The notes beneath the pieces are model-generated. The model did not search any database. It saw only the letters and a program-made list of their open reading frames with translations, and was not told the origin of the DNA. Position numbers and translations under genes: made by a program. Below are positions 25,267-32,827 of a stretch of 32,827 nucleotides of DNA, one piece after another (positions within the stretch are counted from its first letter, which is position 1; every line of letters begins with the position of its first letter). The stretch spans positions 1-32,827 of the forward strand of contig JALOTJ010000068.1 in the NCBI GenBank assembly GCA_025457965.1. Direction: 5' to 3'. Origin of the DNA: Spirochaetota bacterium. GTDB taxonomy: Bacteria; Spirochaetota; UBA4802; UBA5368.

Positions 25267-26642
25267 ACGGCCAGAGCCTCTTTCTCCTTCCTCCCGAGTG
25301 AGCGATAGTGCTGATACGAAACCGTGAGCGCCCGCGTGGCCTCTTCCGGGGACTCGAAGACGGGAAGGTTATACTCGGTCCTTATTGAAAGTATGCGATC
25401 GATCGCGTTGGGAATGTAGATCGCGGCCGGCTTGTCGTATTTTTTGCAGATATTTCCGAGTTCGCAGATGGCTTCCACGACCACCTTCTGCCACACGTTT
25501 GGCACGGCGAGAAGCCCGTCCACGCGGTCCGACGACAGAATGGCGTCCCAGATTTCGATAAAGGTCTGTTTGCCCAGCGTTGGTCCCAGGTCCACCGGGT
25601 TGGAGACGTTGAAGAGCTTGGCCGTGGAGCGCAGACGTTCCTTCGTCTCCTCGGAGAAGGACGCCATCTCGAGGCCGCTTTCCACGATGAGGTCGGCCGT
25701 AATGCCGCCGAAGGCGCCGGAATTGGTGAAAACCGCAACGCGTTTTCCCTTCATGAGCGGCATGCTGGTGAACATTTTGGGAAGCGTATAGAGCTCCGAG
25801 ATCGACTTCAGGCGCACGATGCCCGCCTGGCGGCAGGCGCTCTCGAAAATGACATCGTTGTTGGCCATTCCCGCCGTGTGCGACATGGCGGCCTTCGACC
25901 CCTCGCCGGTTCGGCCCACCTTGTAGATGAGCACCGGCTTTTTCGTGCGCTTCGCGGTTTCGAGGAGCTTCCTTCCGTTTTTTATACTCTCGAGATAAAG
26001 GCAGATCACCTCGGTGTTGTCGCCTTTGAAGTATTCGATGAGATCGGACTCATCCACGTCCTCCTTGTTGCCGATCGAAACAACCTTGTTGATATTGGTG
26101 ATGTCCTTGCGGAACGAATCGATGATCAGCGCACCTATTCCGCCGCTCTGGATTATAAAAGAGATGGAGCCCGGCCGGTCGAAGACGCCGTCGTACATCC
26201 CCGGGGTGATGCCGAAGAAGCAGCAGAACTTGTTGTGCGCGTTGATGGTCCCGAGGCAGTTGGGGCCGAGAAAGCGGATGCCGAACTCGCGGGCGCATTC
26301 ACTGATCTCTTCCTGAAGGCGCTTACCCTCTTCGCCGGCCTCGGAAAACTCAGCGGTTTCGATTATGAGGTGGCGGATTCCCTTCTCGCCGCATTCCCTG
26401 ACGATCGCCGGAACCACTCGCGCGGGAGTGAGGACTATCGCGAGGTCGACTTCTCCGGGTATGTCGAACACCGACTTGAAGCCGCGGGAACCATGGACAT
26501 CCTCCCCCTTCGAGTTGACCGCGAACATCCTGCCTGTATAGCCGAGGCAGCTCAGGGCATATGATATGCTGGCGCCGAGGTTGAATGGGGAGTTCGACGA
26601 GCCGATTACGACAACGGATGAGGGGTTGAAGAACCTGTCCAT
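25263..26642 (-). CDS. NDP-forming acyl-CoA synthetase, alpha subunit
   Basis: The 459-residue product matches the CoA-binding and ligase-CoA domains of acetyl/acyl-CoA synthetase (ADP-forming). The N-terminal Rossmann part has SSVVVIGSSNSPFNLG, GPNCLG is at 126-131, and the phospho-accepting H255 lies in SHTAGMA. The enzyme makes ATP from an acyl-CoA, ADP and phosphate. The ATP-grasp beta subunit that must accept the phosphate is not fused and not in the window, so it must be elsewhere. The gene lies divergently beside the IorAB unit, whose arylacetyl-CoA product would be a fitting substrate; this is inference. A candidate promoter and an 11-bp hairpin are upstream. Confidence 0.88.
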   Translation of the reverse strand: MDRFFNPSSVVVIGSSNSPFNLGASISYALSCLGYTGRMFAVNSKGEDVHGSRGFKSVFDIPGEVDLAIVLTPARVVPAIVRECGEKGIRHLIIETAEFSEAGEEGKRLQEEISECAREFGIRFLGPNCLGTINAHNKFCCFFGITPGMYDGVFDRPGSISFIIQSGGIGALIIDSFRKDITNINKVVSIGNKEDVDESDLIEYFKGDNTEVICLYLESIKNGRKLLETAKRTKKPVLIYKVGRTGEGSKAAMSHTAGMANNDVIFESACRQAGIVRLKSISELYTLPKMFTSMPLMKGKRVAVFTNSGAFGGITADLIVESGLEMASFSEETKERLRSTAKLFNVSNPVDLGPTLGKQTFIEIWDAILSSDRVDGLLAVPNVWQKVVVEAICELGNICKKYDKPAAIYIPNAIDRILSIRTEYNLPVFESPEEATRALTVSYQHYRSLGRKEKEALAV

Positions 26643-26695
26643 GGGGCGCTCCCTGATCGGTGATACGGGCCGGGCTACTTACTATCCGGCGCGAG

Positions 26696-26720
26696 GCTCT
26701 CCCGCCCCTGGCGGGAGAGC
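26696..26720. repeat. Perfect 11-bp inverted repeat (hairpin) in the synthetase leader
   Basis: GCTCTCCCGCC (26696-26706) and GGCGGGAGAGC (26710-26720) pair perfectly around a 3-nt loop. No T tract follows on either strand, so it is not a normal intrinsic terminator. On the minus strand it would sit in the mRNA leader of the acyl-CoA synthetase alpha gene, about 54 nt before its start codon. Confidence 0.75.
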
Positions 26721-26760
26721 TTGATGAATGTCCATGCCGTACCGCAATTCAACAGTACGA

Positions 26761-26788
26761 AATTTAAAGCACCTGTTTTTTATTTCAA
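26761..26788 (-). promoter_or_regulatory. Candidate promoter for the NDP-forming acyl-CoA synthetase gene
   Basis: On the minus strand TTGAAA (26783-26788) and TAAATT (26761-26766) are 16 nt apart. The -10 overlaps the 13-base element also found upstream of the HAD phosphatase gene. Confidence 0.4.
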
Positions 26789-26925
26789 TGAAAAAATAAT
26801 ATAAATCACAATAATGAATGATAACATTTATAAATATTTATATATTGTGTTTTCTTTGATGGTATAGAAAATAATTTCTTTCCCGGCACTCCATTGAATA
26901 TTTTTAAATTTATGGGCACTTTCGA

Positions 26926-26954
26926 TTGACAAATAATAAAATACTATCTACGTT
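26926..26954 (+). promoter_or_regulatory. Candidate promoter for the phenylacetate-CoA ligase/IorAB unit
   Basis: TTGACA (26926-26931) is a perfect -35. At 17 nt the -10 would be the weak TACGTT (26949-26954), so an activator may be needed. AT-rich DNA just upstream could act as an UP element. Confidence 0.4.
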
Positions 26955-27051
26955 ACTCTCCCTCCTTCTTGAGAGAAAAGCGCCCGGGCGTGTCGGTATC
27001 GGGTGCGAACAAAAGAAGCGGATATAACAACCAGCGGTACGAGGTCAGGCC

Positions 27052-28356
27052 ATGTTCAATAAGGAATACGAAGCGATGCAGTTGTCAAAGCTGAGGGAGG
27101 TGCAGCTCGAGCGGCTGCGATGGTCTCTGAAGCATGCCTACGACAATGTCCCATTTTACCGGCAGTCGTTCGACGCCGCGGGCTTCGGGCCCGGGCAGCT
27201 GAAGACGCTCGACGACCTGCGCAGGGTTCCCTTTCTTATGAAGCAGAACATGCGCGACTCGTACCCGTTCGGGCTTTTCGCGGTGCCGATGGAAAAGGTC
27301 GTCCGCATACACTCCTCGTCGGGGACCACCGGCAACGCCACCGTGGTCGGCTACACCAAAAATGATATCGAGTTATGGGCCGAGGTGATGGCGCGAACGA
27401 TCGCCTGCGCCGGGGGATCGTCGAAGGACGTCGTCCAGGTCGCCTACGGGTACGGGCTCTTCACCGGGGGGCTGGGCGCTCATTACGGGGCCGAAAAGAT
27501 CGGGGCCACCGTGGTTCCCATCTCCGGGGGCAATACCGAGCGCCAGCTCATGCTGATAAAGGACTTCGGCACCACCATGCTCGCCTGCACGCCGAGCTAC
27601 GCGATCAACATGGCCGACCATGTCGAGAGGAACAGGCCCGATTACGACTTCCGCAAGACAAAGCTCCGCGCCGGTATCTTCGGCGCCGAGCCGTGGACCG
27701 AGCAGATGCGCACCGAGATCGAGACCCGCATGGGTATCGATGCATTCGACATCTACGGCCTCTCGGAGGTGATCGGCCCGGGCGTTTCCTGCGAGTGCAG
27801 CGCCAAGTCGGGCCTGCACGTCTTCGAGGACCATTTTTACGTGGAAATAATCGATCCCGAAAGCGGCGAGGCGCTTCCCGAGGGAGAGAAGGGCGAGATC
27901 GTCTACACCTCCCTTACCAAGGAGGCCTGTCCGGTGATTCGCTACCGTTCGCGCGACATTACCCGCCTCTACCGCACACCGTGCTCGTGCGGGCGGACGC
28001 TGGTTAAAATGGAAAAAGTGACCGGCCGCTCCGACGACATGCTCATCATCCGCGGCGTGAACGTCTTCCCGTCCCAGATAGAGGCCGTGCTTATGGAGGT
28101 GGAGGGGACCGAGCCCCATTACCAGATCATCGTCGACCGCAAGGACGCGCTGGACGACATCGAGGTGATGGTCGAGGTGAACGAAAGGCTCTTCTCCGAC
28201 GAGCTGAAGGTGATGAACCAGCTCGCGGCGCGCATAAGGCAGCGCATGCAGAGCGTGCTGGGCGTTTCTGCGAAGGTGACGCTGGTGGAACCGCGGACGC
28301 TCGCCCGCAGCGAGGGCAAGGCGGTACGAGTCGTCGACAAGAGGAAATTGAAGTAG
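27052..28356 (+). CDS. paaK: Phenylacetate-CoA ligase
   Basis: The 434-residue product activates phenylacetate or related aryl acids with ATP and CoA. The ANL motifs of the PaaK group are all there: [41 protein letters not shown], the hinge [20 protein letters not shown], and a C-terminal [13 protein letters not shown] with the catalytic lysine region. Length is typical. GAGG precedes the ATG at 27052. It is first in a unit with the ACT protein and IorAB, a grouping seen in many anaerobes and archaea. There it either re-activates aryl acids or works on products of arylpyruvate oxidation. The precise aryl substrate (phenyl-, hydroxyphenyl- or indoleacetate) is not decided by the sequence. Confidence 0.93.
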   Translation: MFNKEYEAMQLSKLREVQLERLRWSLKHAYDNVPFYRQSFDAAGFGPGQLKTLDDLRRVPFLMKQNMRDSYPFGLFAVPMEKVVRIHSSSGTTGNATVVGYTKNDIELWAEVMARTIACAGGSSKDVVQVAYGYGLFTGGLGAHYGAEKIGATVVPISGGNTERQLMLIKDFGTTMLACTPSYAINMADHVERNRPDYDFRKTKLRAGIFGAEPWTEQMRTEIETRMGIDAFDIYGLSEVIGPGVSCECSAKSGLHVFEDHFYVEIIDPESGEALPEGEKGEIVYTSLTKEACPVIRYRSRDITRLYRTPCSCGRTLVKMEKVTGRSDDMLIIRGVNVFPSQIEAVLMEVEGTEPHYQIIVDRKDALDDIEVMVEVNERLFSDELKVMNQLAARIRQRMQSVLGVSAKVTLVEPRTLARSEGKAVRVVDKRKLK

Positions 28357-28403
28357 CCGGGGCGCTCGGCTCCCGCGGCTGATCACACATAACGGAGGCG
28401 GTC

Positions 28404-28835
28404 ATGAATATCACGCAGCTTTCTCTCTTTCTTGAAAACAAGCCCGGCAGGCTCCAGAGCGCGCTCAAGGTTCTTGCCGGAAAAAACATCAACATACGCA
28501 CGCTCACCATCGCCGAGGTCACGGATTTTGGGATAGTCCGTATGATCGTCAATAATCCCGACGAGGGGGCGAGAGTGCTCCGCGAAAACCATTTTACCTG
28601 CTCGACGACCGAGGTGCTGGCGATCGAGATATCCGACGAGCCCGGGGCGCTCGAGAAGGCGCTCGAGGCCTTCTCGCGGCACGGACTAAATATTGAATAC
28701 ATGTATGCGTTCACCGAAAAAAGAAATGACAAAGCCGTGATGATTTTTAGATTTGATGACATCGAGGCGGCCAAGAAGGCGCTTGCCGGCGAAGGGTACA
28801 AGATCGTAAAGAAAATAGACATCATCGGAGAATGA
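28404..28835 (+). CDS. Tandem ACT-domain regulatory protein
   Basis: The 143-residue product consists of two ACT domains and nothing else. The first runs from ITQLSLFLENKPGRLQSALKVLAGKNINIRTL, the second from VLAIEISDEPGALEKALEAFSRHGLNIEYMYAF. The (N/E)xPG(R/A)L loops bind amino acids in ACT proteins. A free-standing tandem ACT protein next to PaaK and IorAB fits a sensor of aromatic amino acids or their products, though its target is unknown. GGAGG precedes ATG 28404. iorA begins 3 nt after its stop. Confidence 0.9.
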   Translation: MNITQLSLFLENKPGRLQSALKVLAGKNINIRTLTIAEVTDFGIVRMIVNNPDEGARVLRENHFTCSTTEVLAIEISDEPGALEKALEAFSRHGLNIEYMYAFTEKRNDKAVMIFRFDDIEAAKKALAGEGYKIVKKIDIIGE

Positions 28836-28838
28836 CCA

Positions 28839-30392
28839 ATGCCCAAGAAGGTAATGCTGGGAAACGAGGCCATCGCGCGCGGCGCCTGGGAGGCCGGCTG
28901 CACGGTGGCGGCGGCGTATCCGGGAACGCCGAGCACCGAGATACTCGAGGCGATAGCCGCCGATTACCGGGAGATTTACGCCCAGTGGTCACCGAACGAG
29001 AAGGTGGCCCTCGAGGTTGTCGCCGGGGCATCGGTCGCCGGCGCGCGTTCCATGGCGGCGATGAAGCACGTGGGGCTGAACGTCGCGGCGGATCCGCTCT
29101 TTACCTTCTCGTACACCGGGGCAAACGGCGGTTTTGTCATCATTAACGCCGACGATCCCGGTGCGTGGAGCTCGCAGAACGAGCAGGACAACCGGCATTA
29201 CGCGCGTGCGGCCAAGGTCCCCATGATCGAGCCGACCAGCCCCGCCGAGGCGAAAGAGTACACGAAAATCGCCTTCGACATCTCCGAAATGTTCGACAGG
29301 CCGGTGATCGTGCGCATCACCACGCGCATCGCCCATTCGCAGGGAGTGGTGGAGCTTGGAGAACGAAAGGAGAATACAATTAAGCCCTTCGAGCGCAATC
29401 CGCAGAAATATGTGATGATACCGGCGCATGCCAGGCCGCGCCATCGCTTCATCGAGGAGCAGATGGTGAAGCTGAAGGAGTTCTCCGAGAATTCCCCGCT
29501 CAATACGATCGAATGGAAAAGCAAAAAGCGCGGCATCATCGCCGACGGCGTGGCGTACCAGTACGTTAAAGAAGTCTGTCCGGACGATTCTGTTTTGAAA
29601 ATAGGGTTTATCTGGCCGCTCCCGGACAGGGTCATCCGCGAATTCGCCGCCGGGGTGGAGGAACTCTACGTGGTAGAGGAGCTCGATCCGTTCATCGAGG
29701 ATTACGTGCGTGCGATGGGAATAAAGGTCACCGGCAAGGAACTCATCCCACTGCTCGGTGAGCTCACGCCCGAGATCGTCGACATGGCGCTTAACAAAAA
29801 GAAACCGGCGGCCGACATACCGGCCTATACATCGAAGATCCCGGGCCGCCCGCCCTCTCTCTGCAAGGGCTGTCCGCACGGTTTTGTTTTCGACGTGCTA
29901 AAGAGGCTCGACGTCGTGGTGAACGGCGACATCGGCTGTTACACGCTCGCGGTGCTTCCGCCCTATTCGGCGATGCACAGCCAGGGCTGTATGGGGGCGA
30001 GCATCGGCATGCACACGGGATTCGAGAAGGCCCGCCCCGAGATGGCGGGCAAATCGGTCGCCGTGATCGGGGACTCCACCTTCATACATTCGGGCATAAC
30101 GCCGCTCATCGACCTGGTGTACAACAAGGGGACCGGCACCGTGCTGATCCTCGACAACCGCGTGACCGCGATGACGGGCCACCAGGAGAATCCGGCCACC
30201 GGGGTTACGCTGATGGGCGAAGCGACGCACGAGCTCGACCTCGAGCTGCTGTGCAAAGCGGTCGGCGTGAAACGTGTACGGAAGGTCGATCCAAAGAACG
30301 TCGAGGAGTTCGAAAAGACCGTGCGCGAGGAGCTTGCCGCGCGCGAGCCCTCGGTGATTATCTCATCCAGGAAATGCATACTGACGAAGTGA
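28839..30392 (+). CDS. iorA: Indolepyruvate ferredoxin oxidoreductase alpha subunit, without the C-terminal ferredoxin domain
   Basis: The 517-residue product carries the pyruvate-oxidoreductase pyrimidine domain (EAGCTVAAAYPGTPSTEILEAI near the start, EVVAGASVAGARSMAAMKHVGLNVAADP) and the thiamine-diphosphate-binding part (C342 and C345 in LCKGCPHG, GDIGCYTLAVLPP, GDSTFIHSG, LDNRVTAMTGHQENP). With IorB it should decarboxylate arylpyruvates to arylacetyl-CoA. IorA proteins usually run to about 600 residues and end in two ferredoxin-type [4Fe-4S] motifs. Here the protein ends at SSRKCILTK and iorB begins 7 nt later, so the ferredoxin part is absent, not frameshifted. Electrons must leave by another route. 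Apart from this it looks intact. Confidence 0.9.
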   Translation: MPKKVMLGNEAIARGAWEAGCTVAAAYPGTPSTEILEAIAADYREIYAQWSPNEKVALEVVAGASVAGARSMAAMKHVGLNVAADPLFTFSYTGANGGFVIINADDPGAWSSQNEQDNRHYARAAKVPMIEPTSPAEAKEYTKIAFDISEMFDRPVIVRITTRIAHSQGVVELGERKENTIKPFERNPQKYVMIPAHARPRHRFIEEQMVKLKEFSENSPLNTIEWKSKKRGIIADGVAYQYVKEVCPDDSVLKIGFIWPLPDRVIREFAAGVEELYVVEELDPFIEDYVRAMGIKVTGKELIPLLGELTPEIVDMALNKKKPAADIPAYTSKIPGRPPSLCKGCPHGFVFDVLKRLDVVVNGDIGCYTLAVLPPYSAMHSQGCMGASIGMHTGFEKARPEMAGKSVAVIGDSTFIHSGITPLIDLVYNKGTGTVLILDNRVTAMTGHQENPATGVTLMGEATHELDLELLCKAVGVKRVRKVDPKNVEEFEKTVREELAAREPSVIISSRKCILTK

Positions 30393-30399
30393 GGCCGCC

Positions 30400-30972
30400 A
30401 TGAAGAACGTGATTTTCGCCGGGGTGGGCGGGCAGGGAGTGATCCTGGCCAGCAAGATACTGATGGAGGCGGCGATGGCCGCCGGCTACGACGTGAAGGA
30501 ATCGGAGGTGCACGGCATGGCCCAGCGCGGCGGCAGCGTCGATTGCCACGTGCGCTATGGCGAGAAGGTGTATTCGCCGCTCATCGAAAAGGGTACGGCG
30601 GACTTCGTTGTGTGCCTGGAGCTTCTGGAGACCATGCGCAAGCTCGAATACCTCAAGGGAGACGGCATGATCATCGTCAACCGGGAGAAGATCGATCCCG
30701 CGCCGGTCGCCGCAGGGCTTGAAAAGTATCCGGCCGATATAGAGGACTGGTTGAAGGCCAACGTTAAGAAGCACCTCGTCCTCGACACCAAAGCGGCCCT
30801 GAAGGAGGCCGGAAGCGCCCGGGCGCTTAACATCGTCATGCTCGGCGCGCTCTCTAATTACCTGGAGTTTACGGAAGAGCAGTGGGCGGCTGCCATACGA
30901 GCCCTGGTGAAGGAAAAATTCGTCGACATGAACCTCAAGGCGTTCGCGCTGGGAAAGGCCCTGAAGGCCTGA
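30400..30972 (+). CDS. iorB: Indolepyruvate ferredoxin oxidoreductase beta subunit
   Basis: The 190-residue product is the gamma-type domain of 2-oxoacid:ferredoxin oxidoreductases: IFAGVGGQGVILASKIL at the start, ESEVHGMAQRGGSVDCHVRYG, and ADFVVCLELLETMRKLEYLKGDGMIIVN. It pairs with IorA to bind CoA and complete the enzyme. It contains no cysteine motif for an iron-sulfur cluster, so it does not replace the ferredoxin domain missing from IorA. Length is typical. A short GAGG lies before the ATG at 30400. Confidence 0.92.
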   Translation: MKNVIFAGVGGQGVILASKILMEAAMAAGYDVKESEVHGMAQRGGSVDCHVRYGEKVYSPLIEKGTADFVVCLELLETMRKLEYLKGDGMIIVNREKIDPAPVAAGLEKYPADIEDWLKANVKKHLVLDTKAALKEAGSARALNIVMLGALSNYLEFTEEQWAAAIRALVKEKFVDMNLKAFALGKALKA

Positions 30973-31016
30973 TGAGGGCCGAAAACCGCGCACGATGAAA
31001 GAGGAAGGGGACGCGC

Positions 31017-31667
31017 ATGAATAATTCCGGTATTCTCAAACGCTTCGTCTGTGTCATCGCGGTCGCGGCGGCTGCGGCCATCACATCCTGCTCGACCTAT
31101 TCCGTTTCGAAGGAGATGTCGAGCGGGAGCGCCTTAAAAAAAATTAAAAACGCATGTATCGTGCTGCGCGTTTCACAGAAGAGCAAGATAAGCAGGGAAG
31201 AGCAGACCAAAAACCTTTCCAACTGGATCGCGGCGGCCCGGCCGCTTAAAAAGACGGTGATCGCCCCCGTGTGCGGCGACGGTGTCTGTTCTTACGGCGG
31301 CGAAGAGGAGCGTTTTTATCAGGTTGACGGCGAGGGGAGTTTCCTGAAATTCAAGGCGACCGGCGTGGTGAACGAATTCGTCCGCGCCAACGGAGCCGAA
31401 CTTAAAAAGATCCTCGCCGAGACGGACTGTGACGGCCTCGTCATCTACGAGATCTATGGAGTCATGGCACTCGAGATGCAGTTTTTCGATTTCGACTCGG
31501 TAGTGTGCGTGCTCGACCGCGAACTCAAAACCGTGTACCTGGACCATCAGTTTGATTCGTTCGACGCGGATGAAATCAGCTCCACGCGACTCAGACAGCA
31601 GCTCCTGGACAGGGTGAGCGAACGCCTGCTGCATACACTCGACGACCTGAATTTTCTACGGCGTTAG
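31017..31667 (+). CDS. Lipoprotein of unknown function
   Basis: The 216-residue product begins with a lipoprotein signal peptide: basic KR, a long alanine-rich hydrophobic core, then ITSCST with the lipidated cysteine near residue 25. I do not recognise the mature part. It shows CGDGVCSYGGEEE, a short segment with two cysteines, and alternating hydrophobic stretches (VIYEIYGVMALEMQFFDFDSVVCVLDRELKTVYLDH) that suggest a mixed alpha/beta fold. GGAAGGGG precedes the ATG. The radical SAM gene starts 4 nt after its stop, so the two are probably co-expressed. Its relation to the upstream IorAB unit (44 bp away) is unclear. Confidence 0.75.
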   Translation: MNNSGILKRFVCVIAVAAAAAITSCSTYSVSKEMSSGSALKKIKNACIVLRVSQKSKISREEQTKNLSNWIAAARPLKKTVIAPVCGDGVCSYGGEEERFYQVDGEGSFLKFKATGVVNEFVRANGAELKKILAETDCDGLVIYEIYGVMALEMQFFDFDSVVCVLDRELKTVYLDHQFDSFDADEISSTRLRQQLLDRVSERLLHTLDDLNFLRR

Positions 31668-31671
31668 GCGC

Positions 31672-32619
31672 ATGCTCTCGCCGTTTACTCCCGGCACGGA
31701 GCGGCCGTGCCATTACCGGGAGCTTTTCGTCGCCTCCGGCGGGGAGGTGTATCCCTGCTGCCTCACGTGGAACAACCCCGCCCTGCGCATCGGCCACATC
31801 ACCGACAGTGATCTCGAAGCCCGGATACTCGCTTTCGATGGAAGCTGCCGCTGCGCGTCCTTTACGCTGCGAAAGGGCGGCCATGCCGACGCGCGGGACT
31901 ACAAGCTGAACGTGGAAACGGGCCTTGCCTGCAACGGGCGATGCGCCATGTGCTGCGTGGACGCCCCGTCGTCGCGGGGGGACTACGCGTACTACGCCGA
32001 TCTCGACAGGCTCATCGCCGGCCTTCCCTCGATACACCACATGGTGGTACAGGGGGGAGAGGTGCTCATCCAGAAACGGACCATGGAATGGCTTCGGGCG
32101 CTTGCGAACAGGCGGCCGGACATTCCGCTGGCCCTGATAACGAACGGCAACGCGGGAACGGAAATGGTATCGCTGGTCGAATCGCTTTTTTTCAATGTGC
32201 TGGTTTCGGTGTACGGTTTCCAGGATGAGACCTACCGCCGCATCACCTGCATGGAACTTGCGAAGACGCGTAGTTTCGCCGAAGAGCTGGTGAGGAGAAA
32301 GAAGTCAACCGTGCATCTGAAATACCTCGTTACGCCCCTGAACCTCCACGAGCTTCCGCTCTTTCTGCGCTGGGCGGCCTCGCTCGGCCCGGAGACAATC
32401 TCGGTGATCGACTCGAACAGCTCCGCGTACATCAACCGGGCCACGCCCGACCGCTACTGGGACCTCGTGATAGAACGCACGGGCGATGAGGTGCGCAAAG
32501 AGCTCGCCGTCGCGGCGCGCGCACTGCCGCTGTCGCGGGAGATGTTTGGGCTCGACGAGGGCTTCATCGAGGGGGCCGGTCTTATGAGAACGGTGATTCC
32601 GAATCCGATGGTGGGGTGA
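31672..32619 (+). CDS. Radical SAM protein with an N-terminal SPASM/twitch-like cysteine domain
   Basis: The 315-residue product has an unusual order. Residues 13-61 look like a SPASM/twitch segment: C13 in RPCHYRELFV, C29 and C30 in GGEVYPCCLTW, an LRIGHITDSD segment, and C59 and C61. The radical SAM core comes after it, with the CxxxCxxC set C87, C91 and C94 (plus C95) in LACNGRCAMCC. The later strands VVQGGEVLIQ, LALITNGN, VLVSVYGFQDETYRRI and LKYLVTPLN are typical of the barrel. A group of radical SAM proteins with an N-terminal twitch domain is known, and this looks like a member. The substrate is unknown. It follows the lipoprotein gene by 4 nt, so the two may act together. Confidence 0.8.
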   Translation: MLSPFTPGTERPCHYRELFVASGGEVYPCCLTWNNPALRIGHITDSDLEARILAFDGSCRCASFTLRKGGHADARDYKLNVETGLACNGRCAMCCVDAPSSRGDYAYYADLDRLIAGLPSIHHMVVQGGEVLIQKRTMEWLRALANRRPDIPLALITNGNAGTEMVSLVESLFFNVLVSVYGFQDETYRRITCMELAKTRSFAEELVRRKKSTVHLKYLVTPLNLHELPLFLRWAASLGPETISVIDSNSSAYINRATPDRYWDLVIERTGDEVRKELAVAARALPLSREMFGLDEGFIEGAGLMRTVIPNPMVG

Positions 32620-32827
32620 AGCGGGTTCGGGAACGCTCGGCCGGCGCATGCCGGTCTCGGTGGAATGGAATCACGCGCCTTGGCGCGTATACCGAGGAAA
32701 AGCACCTCGTCAATTTGATTAACCAAACCCGGGGAATGACGGCCCATAAAGAATTTTGCTTGAATGCCGAGCTCATGATTCAGGGGCGCCGCCGGCAAAC
32801 GCCCGGTCGAAAAAATCGGCGACCCTT
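32620..32827. other. 3' intergenic region with nested inverted repeats
   Basis: No gene is convincing here. Nested inverted repeats stand out: CTCGGT (32656-32661) with ACCGAG (32691-32696) outside, and ACGCGCC (32673-32679) with GGCGCGT (32682-32688) inside. No T tract follows, so it is not a clear terminator. It may be an RNA structure or a repeat unit of the genome. Confidence 0.4.

Larger units (their letters stand above)
26643..27051. other. AT-rich divergent intergenic region
   Basis: This 409-bp stretch holds no gene. From about 26755 to 26960 it is strongly AT-rich compared with its GC-rich surroundings, with A/T tracts and the palindrome ATTTATAAAT at 26826-26835. It contains candidate promoters in both directions and a perfect GC-rich hairpin at 26696-26720. 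The composition suggests bent, protein-bound regulatory DNA between two catabolic transcription units. Confidence 0.6.

Noticed and set aside
27373-28386. 337-codon frame on the minus strand opposite paaK
   Set aside because: Low-complexity His/Arg/Val-rich shadow product with no motif; paaK is clearly the real gene.
28989-29879. 296-codon frame on the minus strand opposite iorA
   Set aside because: Antisense shadow; iorA on the plus strand is fully supported.

Overview
This window looks like a chromosomal segment of a spirochaete (Spirochaetota), probably an anaerobic or facultative, lipid-degrading and amino-acid-degrading lineage. The main clue is a 494-residue radical SAM protein with the architecture of the 'spiro-SPASM' family, which is known mainly from spirochaetes. 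Supporting signs are relaxed lipoprotein lipoboxes, a citramalate route to isoleucine and a membrane-anchored chemoreceptor. The DNA is GC-rich and almost fully coding. I see no rRNA, tRNA, insertion sequence, prophage or CRISPR array. The phylum call is inference from gene families.

Left part (1-11,232), almost all on the minus strand. A truncated lipoprotein gene lies at the edge. A divergent small transcription unit follows, with a promoter, a leader-like mini-ORF and a perfect hairpin terminator placed directly in front of an HNH endonuclease gene. A long minus-strand run then reads cimA > murI > surA-like > spiro-SPASM > SpsF-like cytidylyltransferase > PseG-like protein > aconitase, with tight spacing or overlaps in its first six genes. 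Upstream of cimA is an acyl-CoA synthetase that stops at the hinge and lacks its C-terminal subdomain. The spiro-SPASM N-terminus aligns almost colinearly with the neighbouring SpsF, so it appears to be a decayed cytidylyltransferase fused to a radical SAM enzyme.

Middle part (11,233-19,671). A membrane PAS/anti-sigma-type ATPase and a Nudix hydrolase lie together on the plus strand, followed by a 725-residue fusion of a PlsC-like acyltransferase and an alpha/beta hydrolase. Convergent to these is lon > comFB-like > outer-membrane protein. The outer-membrane gene is frameshifted, and lon overlaps the comFB-like gene by 68 nt.

Right part (19,760-32,827). A class 3 aldehyde dehydrogenase, a phosphoglycolate phosphatase-like HAD enzyme, a chemoreceptor, a DUF985-type cupin, a glycerophosphodiester phosphodiesterase and an acyl-CoA synthetase (NDP-forming) alpha subunit come first. 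After a 409-bp spacer with an AT-rich core there is a four-gene unit: phenylacetate-CoA ligase, tandem-ACT protein, IorA and IorB. It should interconvert arylpyruvates, arylacetyl-CoA and aryl acids during aromatic amino-acid breakdown. IorA lacks the C-terminal ferredoxin domain normally found in the family. The window closes with a lipoprotein and a radical SAM protein whose SPASM/twitch-like cysteines precede the radical SAM core.

The strongest candidates for something new are the spiro-SPASM/SpsF/PseG-like trio, the ferredoxin-less IorAB, the leader ORF/terminator in front of the HNH gene, and the N-terminal-twitch radical SAM protein paired with a lipoprotein.
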